A DNA stretch of 14,915 bases. It comes from an uncultured cyanobacterium. GTDB lineage: Bacteria; Cyanobacteriota; Cyanobacteriia; PCC-6307; Cyanobiaceae. The stretch lies in the NCBI GenBank assembly GCA_903862155.1, contig CAIOXF010000131.1, forward strand, positions 1 to 14,915, read 5' to 3'. The translations under genes were made by a program, and so were the position numbers. The notes under the pieces are model-generated. The model had not been told where the DNA came from, did no database searches, and saw nothing but the letters and a program-made list of their open reading frames with translations. Positions 8,504 to 14,915 of the stretch are shown in pieces; within the stretch, counting starts at the first letter, position 1; each line of letters opens with the position of its first letter.

Positions 8504-8722
8504 TCAGTCCTCGTAGACGCGGCACTCGGGGGCGTCGGGATTGAGGTCGCAGTAGACCTCCAGGGAGCTGGGGTCGTGGTTGTCCTCGGGGTGGTGCTCC
8601 TTGTACTCCTTCAGGCCCTCGAGCTCCTCTTCCAGGTGGCGGACCTTGGCCAGGTCGCCTGCCTGGCGGGCGGCTTCGATCTCGCTCTGATCCTTCTGGA
8701 TGTGCTCGTCGATCGTGTTCAT
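8504..8722 (-). CDS. cp12: CP12, regulator of the GAPDH-phosphoribulokinase complex
   Basis: CP12 is a small, largely disordered thiol-switch protein that in the dark clamps glyceraldehyde-3-phosphate dehydrogenase and phosphoribulokinase into an inactive complex, shutting the Calvin cycle. The C terminus (58-72, CDLNPDAPECRVYED) is diagnostic: Cys58 and Cys67 form the redox pair, and the tail is the part that enters the GAPDH active site. The N-terminal cysteine pair, which mediates PRK binding in plants, is absent, and the usual AWDxVEE core is replaced by a charged helix (LEEELEGLKEYKE, 30-42). The 72-aa length is close to the family norm. Start ATG 8722 is the first in frame. A possible -10, TAGGGT (8767 to 8762), lies about 40 bases upstream within a small inverted repeat (8761-8773). 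Confidence 0.92.
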   Translation of the reverse strand: MNTIDEHIQKDQSEIEAARQAGDLAKVRHLEEELEGLKEYKEHHPEDNHDPSSLEVYCDLNPDAPECRVYED

Positions 8723-8761
8723 GCGGATACCGGACTTTGCAGGCCGGAGCTCTTCGGGCCC

Positions 8762-8767
8762 ACCCTA
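8762..8767 (-). promoter_or_regulatory. Possible -10 element of cp12
   Basis: TAGGGT on the minus strand lies about 40 bases before the cp12 ATG. It sits inside CACCCTACGGGTG (8761-8773), a 5-bp inverted repeat with a 3-base centre, which could instead be an operator or hairpin. No -35 match is seen. Confidence 0.35.
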
Positions 8768-8812
8768 CGGGTGTGGTGAGGGCATGGCGGACGCCGGTGG
8801 GCGGCTGCCGAC

Positions 8813-8824
8813 ACGGCCGGCCGT
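8813..8824. repeat. 12-bp perfect palindrome in the cp12/hypothetical intergenic region
   Basis: ACGGCCGGCCGT is perfectly palindromic and ends 3 bases before the TAGGTG that is the likely -10 of the following gene. A protein-binding site is possible, but GC-rich palindromes of this size also arise by chance in this genome. Confidence 0.35.
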
Positions 8825-8827
8825 TGC

Positions 8828-8833
8828 TAGGTG
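8828..8833 (+). promoter_or_regulatory. Possible -10 element of the 8862 gene
   Basis: TAGGTG in GCTAGGTG lies 28 bases before the ATG, with a strong AGGAGG Shine-Dalgarno sequence (8850-8855) between them. It is one of the seven CTAG sites in the window. Confidence 0.4.
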
Positions 8834-8861
8834 CTGGTGAGGGACTCTCAGGAGGCAGGCC

Positions 8862-9360
8862 ATGGCAAGGATCCGGCAGCGACGCGGGCGTCACTTCATT
8901 GACGAGAACGGGCGTCTGTACTGGATCAACGGGCCTGAGTGCCACTGCTACCTCTCAGAGCAGCGGCAGTGGCGCGCTGGCCTCAGTTTCGATGATGTGT
9001 TGGATTGGAAACAATGTGCGCCCAGTGGCGTGGTGAGCCAGCGCTTCCGCTCGCCCCGGGAGGCCTGCGAAGCCTTTGAGCACGGCCTGGTGCATTGGAG
9101 CACCGACCTTTATCTGCGCCGGATGGGCGATCAGATGCAGCTGCATCGCTCCCCGTTCGACTACAAGCCCACGGCGATGGCTCGGGCTGAGGCCTGCGGG
9201 GCGCCGGTGCGGCGTCAGCCCTGGCTGCTGCCCGACGCCAGCGGCCCGGTCTGCGGCCTGCCACCCCGCCAGGCCAGTGCACCGCCGGTAAGCACATCGA
9301 GGGAGGACGTGGTGCATGCCAAACGCCGTCGGCGCGGCTGCGCCAGTGGGGCGGCGGAGC

Positions 9361-9380
<20 letters not shown>
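8862..9380 (+). CDS. Hypothetical protein of unknown function
   Basis: I do not recognise this 172-aa protein. It has the best ribosome binding site in the window (AGGAGG, 6 bases before ATG 8862), which supports real translation. The first 110 residues are rich in aromatic and charged residues, with motifs such as GRLYWINGPECHCYL, SFDDVLDWKQC and RSPREACEAFEHGLVHWSTDLYLRRMGDQ, and look like a compact soluble domain. The remaining 60 residues are rich in Pro, Arg and Ala and probably disordered. There is no signal peptide or membrane helix. Seven cysteines are scattered without a clear metal-site spacing. It diverges from cp12, and its last 20 bp overlap the 3' end of the ABC-F gene on the other strand, so part of the tail may be recently acquired read-on sequence. 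Confidence 0.7.
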
Positions 9381-11343
<1,963 letters not shown>

Positions 11344-11344
11344 T

Positions 11345-11995
11345 TCAGGCTCCCGAGGCCGCCTGCGTTGTGGCTTGGCGGCGCTGTTCCTCCAGAAAAG
11401 CAAACACGCTCTTGTCGCCCACGTCGGCCGCGGCGGGCATGGGGAATTTGCGCAGGCAGAGCACCAGCAGCAGCGCCGCCTCGATCGTCAGCAGCCAGCC
11501 GGTGGTGGCGGCAGGGAGCAGGCCGCTCAGGTGACCCAGCAGCGCTGCTGGCAGCAGCAGCGTGACTCCGATCGCCTCCGGCCGGCGGAAGCAGAAGAAC
11601 TCCTTGAAGCCGATGCCGGCCAGGGCCGCGAAGAATGGCCCCACAGCCCAGATCCAGCGGCCGTCGCTGGCCAGGGCTTCCGCCATCTGGGAGGGCCCAG
11701 CCACCACCGCCAGGCCGATGAAGCCCAGGCAACCCAGCAGCCAGAACAGCTGCAGGGCCCGGTGCAGCGGCCGCAAATAGATGTGGATCCAGCGCAGCGC
11801 CAGGCCCACCCCGGCCGCCAGGGGCAGCAGCCAGGGCCAAAGCCAGGCGCTCCCCAGCCAGTGCCACTGGGCCAGCAGGGCGGCCTGGGCGATGGCGGCG
11901 GTGAGGAGGGCCAGGCGGTAGCCGAGCACCTCGCGGCGGTCTTGGGCTGTGATCGTGAACGGGCCGTACGCCCCCTCGAACACCGGATCGCTCAT
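11345..11995 (-). CDS. DUF2301 integral membrane protein
   Basis: This 216-aa protein begins with a short soluble segment, DPVFEGAYGPFTIT (3-16) and DRREVLGYR, which with the following helices I recognise as the DUF2301 family of cyanobacterial membrane proteins of unknown function. About six helices can be seen (near 27-43, 52-70, 80-100, 115-131, 141-160 and 163-180), with a conserved-looking GIGFKEFFCFRRPE between helices 4 and 5. The C-terminal 35 residues are soluble and polar. Its ATG shares one base with the stop of the glutathione transferase gene (TGATG), and its stop is one base before the ABC-F start, so the three genes form a translationally coupled operon. No enzymatic residues suggest a reaction. 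Confidence 0.85.
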   Translation of the reverse strand: MSDPVFEGAYGPFTITAQDRREVLGYRLALLTAAIAQAALLAQWHWLGSAWLWPWLLPLAAGVGLALRWIHIYLRPLHRALQLFWLLGCLGFIGLAVVAGPSQMAEALASDGRWIWAVGPFFAALAGIGFKEFFCFRRPEAIGVTLLLPAALLGHLSGLLPAATTGWLLTIEAALLLVLCLRKFPMPAAADVGDKSVFAFLEEQRRQATTQAASGA

Positions 11996-12957
11996 CAGCT
12001 CGCTGCCGCAGGCAGATCACCCACCAGTGTGGCCAGCTCGGGGCCGGCGGGAACGATGCCGGAGGGATGCAGTGGAAAGAGGGCGCCGAAGTAGTCGCGG
12101 CGCCAGGCCTCGGGATAACAGCTGGCGGCCACCCCTGGCAGCGGCCAGAAGCGGCTGCGCCACTGCCACAGGGCGGGGAACTGCCACAGGGGCCGGCGGC
12201 TCACGCCGAACAGGGGCGCGTACACCAGCTCCAGCCGGATCAGGGTGGGGAAGAGCTGAACATCGGCCAGGCTTGGGGCCTCGCCGCAGAGCCAGGGCTG
12301 CAGGGCCAGGGTCTGCTCCGCCTGCTCGAGCACGGCGAATAGGGCCGTTTCGGCCCTGTCGTAGGCCACCTGATTTCGGGCGAAGCCGCAGCGATACACC
12401 CCGTCGTTGACGTGGTGCTGCAGCCGTTCGCGCCAGGTGCCGATCGCTTCGGCCTGGGCGCTGGGCTCCAGGTCGGGCGCCCCGGCTTCGGCAGGCCACT
12501 GGTTGAGTAGCTCAATCAGGCGGGCGCTTTCCCCCAGCACGATCCGTTGCTCGGTCCGGTCCACCAGCACCGGCACGGTGGCCCTCGCACGGAGATCCGC
12601 TCCTGCCAGCCGGTAGAGCTCCTGCAGGGTGGTGCAGCCCAGAAACGGTTCAGCGAACGTCCAGCGGCCGGCCTGGGGATCGGGATCCACCACCAGCAAG
12701 TCAATGCTGGGGGCCAGGTCCCGTAGGGCCCACACCAGCCAGGCCCGGTGGGCCCAGGGGCAGCTGCGTCCCACGATCAGCACGTGGCGCCCGCTCTCCC
12801 CGGCATCGATAGGCACGACCGGCCGCGAAGCAAAGGGGCTGGCCGGCCGCACGTAGTTGCCCTCGGCATCGGCGGGCCCCAGCCCCCCCATCAGCTGGTG
12901 CCATTGCCAGTGCCACACGCAGCGGGCGGTGCTCACCACTAGGGGCGGGATCGGCAT
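11995..12957 (-). CDS. ECM4-type glutathione S-transferase (glutathionyl-hydroquinone reductase-like)
   Basis: Members of this omega/xi class reduce glutathionyl-hydroquinones through an active-site cysteine. The 320-aa protein carries the class motif CPWAHR (Cys66) inside GRSCPWAHRAWL, a thioredoxin-fold segment with TVPVLVD and GESARLIELL (glutathione site), and the helical C-terminal domain with GVYRCGFARNQVAY, DVQLFPTLIRLELVY and GIVPAGP, which are ECM4-like. Start ATG 12957 gives a family-like N terminus (IPPLVV, HQLMGGLGPADAEGNY). The frame extends to GTG 13008 but adds an unlikely leader. No Shine-Dalgarno sequence is seen. A quinone or thiol detoxification role fits a photosynthetic cell; the substrate is not shown by sequence. 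First gene of the operon with DUF2301 and ABC-F, divergent from the aspartoacylase, 56 bases away. Confidence 0.85.
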   Translation of the reverse strand: MPIPPLVVSTARCVWHWQWHQLMGGLGPADAEGNYVRPASPFASRPVVPIDAGESGRHVLIVGRSCPWAHRAWLVWALRDLAPSIDLLVVDPDPQAGRWTFAEPFLGCTTLQELYRLAGADLRARATVPVLVDRTEQRIVLGESARLIELLNQWPAEAGAPDLEPSAQAEAIGTWRERLQHHVNDGVYRCGFARNQVAYDRAETALFAVLEQAEQTLALQPWLCGEAPSLADVQLFPTLIRLELVYAPLFGVSRRPLWQFPALWQWRSRFWPLPGVAASCYPEAWRRDYFGALFPLHPSGIVPAGPELATLVGDLPAAAS

Positions 12958-13013
12958 GGGCGGCAGCGGCGAATCCCTGCCAGGCTGACGCCCGCCTAAC
13001 GCACACACCAGCG

Positions 13014-13955
13014 ATGAGTGGGCCCCGGGTGCTGGTGGTGGCTGCCACCCACGGCAACGAGCGCAACGCCCCCTGGTTGCTGGAGGGCTGGCGCCGCAAT
13101 CCCGCCGCCCTGGCCAGCGATGGCGTGGTGCTGGCCCTGGAGATCGGCAACCCCGTGGCCTATGCGGCCAGCACCCGCTACCTCGATCGCGACCTCAACC
13201 GCAGCTTTCGGCTCGACCTGCTGGCCGATGCCAGCCGCAAGGAGCGGGAGATCGGACGGGCCCGGGAGTTGTTGGCCCTGCACGGTCCGGATGGGACGCA
13301 GCCCTGTGTCGTGGTGATCGACCTGCACAGCACCACCAGCGCCATGGGCAACTCCCTGGTGGTGTACGGCCGCCGGCCGGCCGACCTGGCTCTGGCCGCA
13401 GGAATTCAGGGGCGTTTGGGGCTCCCGATCTACCTGCATGAAGCCGATGCTGCCCAAACCGGATTCCTGGTGGAGCGCTGGCCCTGTGGGCTTGTGATCG
13501 AAGTGGGGCCGGTGCCCCAAGGTGTGATCGACCCCACCATTTGCCGGCAGACCCAGCTGGGCCTGGAAGCCGCCCTGGCGGTGATTCGTGAGGCCGCTGC
13601 TGGACAGTTGCGCTTACCCCAGCGGTTGGTGGTGCACCGCCACCGCGGCAGCGTGGATGTGCCCCGGGAGCCCGATGGCACCCCGGCCGCCTGTGTGGAT
13701 CGGCGCCGCCAGGGCCGCGACTGGCAGCCCCTCCAGGCGGGAGATCCCCTCTTCCGCAGCCGCGATGGCGAGGCACTGGCCTTTGTTCCGCCGCCGGAAC
13801 TGGGAGGTGAGCCTGCCTGGCCGGTGTTCATCAATGAGGCTGCCTACGGAGAAAAGGGCATCGCCTTGAGCCTCACCACCCGGGAGCTGTGGCCGGTGGA
13901 GGCTGGCTGGGGCGAGGCCCTCAAGGCCCTGCTTCAGCGGGGAACGCCGTTGTAG
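13014..13955 (+). CDS. Probable aspartoacylase (AstE/AspA family)
   Basis: Aspartoacylases are zinc carboxypeptidase-like enzymes that hydrolyse N-acetylaspartate to aspartate and acetate. The 313-aa length fits. The zinc ligands are visible as His13 and Glu16 (ATHGNERN) and His105 (IDLHSTTS). The substrate-binding block NPVAYAASTRYLDRDLNRSF (46-65) provides the Arg and Asn residues, and Glu163 (VIEVGP) is the catalytic glutamate. Everything needed for activity is present. The physiological substrate in cyanobacteria is not established to my knowledge. ATG 13014 is the first start in frame; no Shine-Dalgarno sequence is visible, and a TAACGC at 12997-13002 is a weak -10 candidate. The last 22 bp overlap the convergent small secreted protein gene. 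The gene lies just upstream of psbA, as I recall from other picocyanobacteria. Confidence 0.92.
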   Translation: MSGPRVLVVAATHGNERNAPWLLEGWRRNPAALASDGVVLALEIGNPVAYAASTRYLDRDLNRSFRLDLLADASRKEREIGRARELLALHGPDGTQPCVVVIDLHSTTSAMGNSLVVYGRRPADLALAAGIQGRLGLPIYLHEADAAQTGFLVERWPCGLVIEVGPVPQGVIDPTICRQTQLGLEAALAVIREAAAGQLRLPQRLVVHRHRGSVDVPREPDGTPAACVDRRRQGRDWQPLQAGDPLFRSRDGEALAFVPPPELGGEPAWPVFINEAAYGEKGIALSLTTRELWPVEAGWGEALKALLQRGTPL

Positions 13956-14287
13956 ATCACCTGCTTCACGGTGCGGCCATCCGGCGAGATCTGGATCTCG
14001 GTTTCCCGGGTGGGGCTGGTGTTGTCCATCGGCCACCCCGGGGCGCCGCCTTGGAAGCGGAAGGTGTAGCCGTTGCTGTTGTTGGCGATCAGGCAGGGGT
14101 TCTCAGCCCGGGCTGTCTGGAACATGCACTGGGCGGGCCGGTACAAACTCAGGCCGCCGTTGAGCTGCACGGCGGTGTTGCGGGCCAGGTTGATGGCGCG
14201 GACGGCGCTGTAAGGCACGGCATCCTGGGCCAGGGCCGGGGTGGTGGCCAGCAGTCCACCCGCCAGCAGAAGGGCGAAACGGCGCAT
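13934..14287 (-). CDS. Small secreted protein of unknown function
   Basis: I do not recognise this family. From ATG 14287 the protein is 117 aa and opens with a classical signal peptide, MRRFALLLAGGLLATTPALA, with predicted cleavage before Gln21. The mature part is about 97 residues, with two cysteines (54 and 65) that could form a disulfide, an RAINLARNTAVQLNGGLSLYRP segment, and a beta-rich C-terminal half (YTFRFQGG, ETEIQISPDGRTVKQVIYNG). It probably goes to the periplasm or thylakoid lumen. I prefer ATG 14287 over the upstream start at 14305 because it makes a normal signal peptide. A TTAAGGC sequence at about 14307-14313 could be a -10, and a GATCAACG direct repeat lies between it and the start. 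It follows the lipoprotein gene on the same strand by 63 bases and overlaps the aspartoacylase 3' end by 22 bp. Confidence 0.75.
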   Translation of the reverse strand: MRRFALLLAGGLLATTPALAQDAVPYSAVRAINLARNTAVQLNGGLSLYRPAQCMFQTARAENPCLIANNSNGYTFRFQGGAPGWPMDNTSPTRETEIQISPDGRTVKQVIYNGVPR

Positions 14288-14350
14288 CGGGGGATCAACG
14301 ATCAACGCCTTAACTCAGCTGGACTGGCCGTTCCTGTCAACCACGGCGGC

Positions 14351-14707
14351 TCAGCCGCACACCAGGGTGCCCTGCTCCCTGGTGCAGGGCAGATCACTGG
14401 TGGTGCCGTCGGCCCAGTAGATGCGCAGCCGGTCGTCGCTGCTGCCGCTGCGCAGGGTGAGTGACTTGATCGGGCCGGCGGGAGGCTTGCCCTTCCGGTC
14501 GGCGGCACCGGGCGCAACGGTGTTGAGGCGCTGCTCCAGTTGCTGGATCTTCAGTTCAAGCTGTTCCTGGCGCTGCTGCAGCACCTGCAGGTCTTGGGGG
14601 TTCTGTTTCTGGCAGCCCGCGGCGATAGCCAGCAGGGCAAGGAGCGGGAAACCCACCAGCAGCGACCGGTGCTGCAGCGGGAAGGCCGGGCGGCGGAGGC
14701 GGGCCAT
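14351..14707 (-). CDS. Small coiled-coil lipoprotein of unknown function
   Basis: From ATG 14707 the protein is 118 aa. An arginine-rich N terminus and hydrophobic helix (16-30) end in AIAAGC, so Cys32 is a likely lipidation site, although Ala at -3 is weaker than the usual Leu. A short coiled coil follows (38-63, rich in Gln, Leu and Glu with heptad spacing), then a Pro/Gly linker and a small beta-rich domain (80-118) with Cys108 and Cys117 near the end, probably a disulfide. It probably sits anchored to the plasma or outer membrane, facing the periplasm. A longer TTG start at 14731 is unlikely because it would nearly touch the -10-like TAGGAG (14737 to 14732). The gene diverges from psbA and lies upstream of another small secreted protein. 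Confidence 0.72.
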   Translation of the reverse strand: MARLRRPAFPLQHRSLLVGFPLLALLAIAAGCQKQNPQDLQVLQQRQEQLELKIQQLEQRLNTVAPGAADRKGKPPAGPIKSLTLRSGSSDDRLRIYWADGTTSDLPCTREQGTLVCG

Positions 14708-14731
14708 GCGGCGGGGCCGGGGGATGGGCAA

Positions 14732-14737
14732 CTCCTA
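14732..14737 (-). promoter_or_regulatory. Possible -10 element of the lipoprotein gene
   Basis: TAGGAG in GCTAGGAG lies 24 bases before ATG 14707, the spacing seen for the other TAGG elements in this window. No -35 match is seen. The gap from here to psbA (14738-14798) otherwise holds a weak GGCT/AGCC hairpin (14756-14766) and an 8-base direct repeat described separately. Confidence 0.4.
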
Positions 14738-14774
14738 GCAGTGGCAGGCGGAGTCGGCTATCAGCCAGGGCTCG

Positions 14775-14796
14775 ATGAACCCGTCTTCATGAACCC
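14775..14796 (+). repeat. ATGAACCC direct repeat upstream of the psbA promoter
   Basis: ATGAACCC occurs at 14775-14782 and again at 14789-14796, 14 bases apart, ending 2 bases before the -35 box. It may be a binding site for a dimeric activator; this is inference from position. Confidence 0.4.
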
Positions 14797-14798
14797 CC

Positions 14799-14828
14799 TT
14801 CACAATCCACGCAATCTTCCGTTACAGT
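14799..14828 (+). promoter_or_regulatory. psbA promoter with HLR1-like boxes
   Basis: A -35 box TTCACA (14799-14804, one mismatch to TTGACA) and a -10 box TACAGT (14823-14828) are 18 bases apart, the best sigma-70-type promoter in the window. Transcription would start near 14835, giving a leader of about 74 bases. TTCACAAT (14799-14806) and GTTACAGT (14821-14828) each match 7 of 8 positions of the HLR1 half-site bound by the response regulator RpaB, which controls high-light genes in cyanobacteria. They are 22 bases apart, about two helical turns, not the usual 10. Confidence 0.65.
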
Positions 14829-14851
14829 CCGGTTCGACGGGATTCCGTCTC

Positions 14852-14866
14852 TGGCGGGTTCCGCCA
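14852..14866 (+). promoter_or_regulatory. Hairpin in the psbA leader
   Basis: TGGCGG (14852-14857) pairs with CCGCCA (14861-14866) around a 3-base loop. It lies about 17 bases after the predicted transcription start. It may stabilise the 5' end of the mRNA; this is inferred. Confidence 0.45.
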
Positions 14867-14875
14867 TTCATACCC

Positions 14876-14891
14876 GTCTCCTTCGGGAGGC
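14876..14891 (+). promoter_or_regulatory. UUCG-tetraloop hairpin covering the psbA Shine-Dalgarno-like sequence
   Basis: GTCTCC (14876-14881) pairs with GGAGGC (14886-14891), including one U-G pair, around the loop TTCG closed by a C-G pair, the exceptionally stable cUUCGg form. The 3' arm contains the only Shine-Dalgarno-like sequence of the leader (GGGAGG, 14885-14890), which ends 18 bases before the ATG. An alternative pairing CCCG (14873-14876) with CGGG (14884-14887) also covers it. Confidence 0.55.
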
Positions 14892-14908
14892 ACTCTTTCC
14901 TCGTTCTC

Positions 14909-14915
14909 ATGACCA
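14909..14915 (+). CDS. psbA: Start of psbA (photosystem II D1 protein), cut by the window edge
   Basis: Only ATGACCA is inside the window, which fits the D1 N terminus (Met-Thr-Thr). The call rests mainly on the strong promoter, the long structured leader ending TCGTTCTCATGACC, which resembles psbA leaders of marine Synechococcus as I remember them, and the aspartoacylase upstream. D1 is the rapidly turned-over reaction-centre subunit of photosystem II, and psbA is among the most strongly light-regulated genes in cyanobacteria. The coding sequence itself cannot be judged, and another strongly expressed gene starting Met-Thr is possible. Confidence 0.65.

Noticed and set aside
8784..8840. An 18-codon open frame in the cp12 intergenic region
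   Set aside because: There is no ribosome binding site, the composition follows the background, and it runs through the palindrome and likely -10.
11344..11403. N-terminal extension of the ABC-F protein to 11403
   Set aside because: It would overlap the DUF2301 gene by about 60 bases. TTG 11343 has a GGGAG at the right distance and the expected N terminus.
12958..13008. N-terminal extension of the ECM4-type protein from GTG 13008
   Set aside because: The added residues resemble no family member, and they overlap the likely divergent promoter gap. ATG 12957 gives a family-like N terminus.

Overview
The window looks like a piece of core chromosome from a GC-rich unicellular cyanobacterium of the Cyanobium/Synechococcus (picocyanobacterial) type. 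The support is a CP12 protein, a HemB with the aspartate-rich metal loop of plants and cyanobacteria, a cyanobacterial DUF2301 membrane protein, an aspartoacylase, and at the right edge a leader that reads as that of psbA (photosystem II D1), with only the first 7 bases of the gene inside the window. Codon use is uniformly GC-rich. I see no sign of mobile DNA, phage, CRISPR, rRNA or tRNA. From memory, similar gene order around obgE, cp12, aspartoacylase and psbA occurs in other picocyanobacteria.

Layout, left to right. (1) 1-2272: a likely terminator of an off-window gene, a six-helix GAP/Sap-family membrane protein (+), a membrane-anchored thioredoxin-like protein of VKOR-partner type (-), and a zinc-finger-less DnaJ (+). 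(2) 2295-6177: hemB, a VOC/glyoxalase-family protein and mutS2 in one tight + strand operon. (3) 6187-8496: an orphan MalK/UgpC-type ABC ATPase (-) divergent from obgE (+). (4) 8504-9380: cp12 (-) divergent from an unrecognised 172-aa protein (+). (5) 9361-12957: a minus-strand operon with touching or nearly touching ends, transcribed ECM4-type glutathione transferase, DUF2301 membrane protein, then Uup-type ABC-F ATPase. (6) 13014-14915: aspartoacylase (+), a small secreted protein (-), a small coiled-coil lipoprotein (-), and the psbA promoter and leader (+).

The genes are mostly housekeeping: tetrapyrrole synthesis, ribosome-associated GTPase and ABC-F functions, recombination or ribosome rescue, protein folding, thiol redox, and light/dark control of the Calvin cycle. 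I see no clear new multi-gene system. The most interesting signals are regulatory. The tetranucleotide CTAG occurs only seven times by my reading, and five of those lie in the small intergenic fraction, each placed like a -10 element (TAGGAT, TAGGGT and similar). At two divergent gene pairs a palindromic CCTAGG could serve both directions. The psbA leader can form a UUCG-tetraloop hairpin that buries its only Shine-Dalgarno-like sequence, and its promoter carries two boxes resembling RpaB/HLR1 half-sites.

Several genes appear to begin at TTG (GAP protein, MalK-like ATPase, obgE, ABC-F). The five convergent junctions overlap or nearly touch and have no visible terminator.
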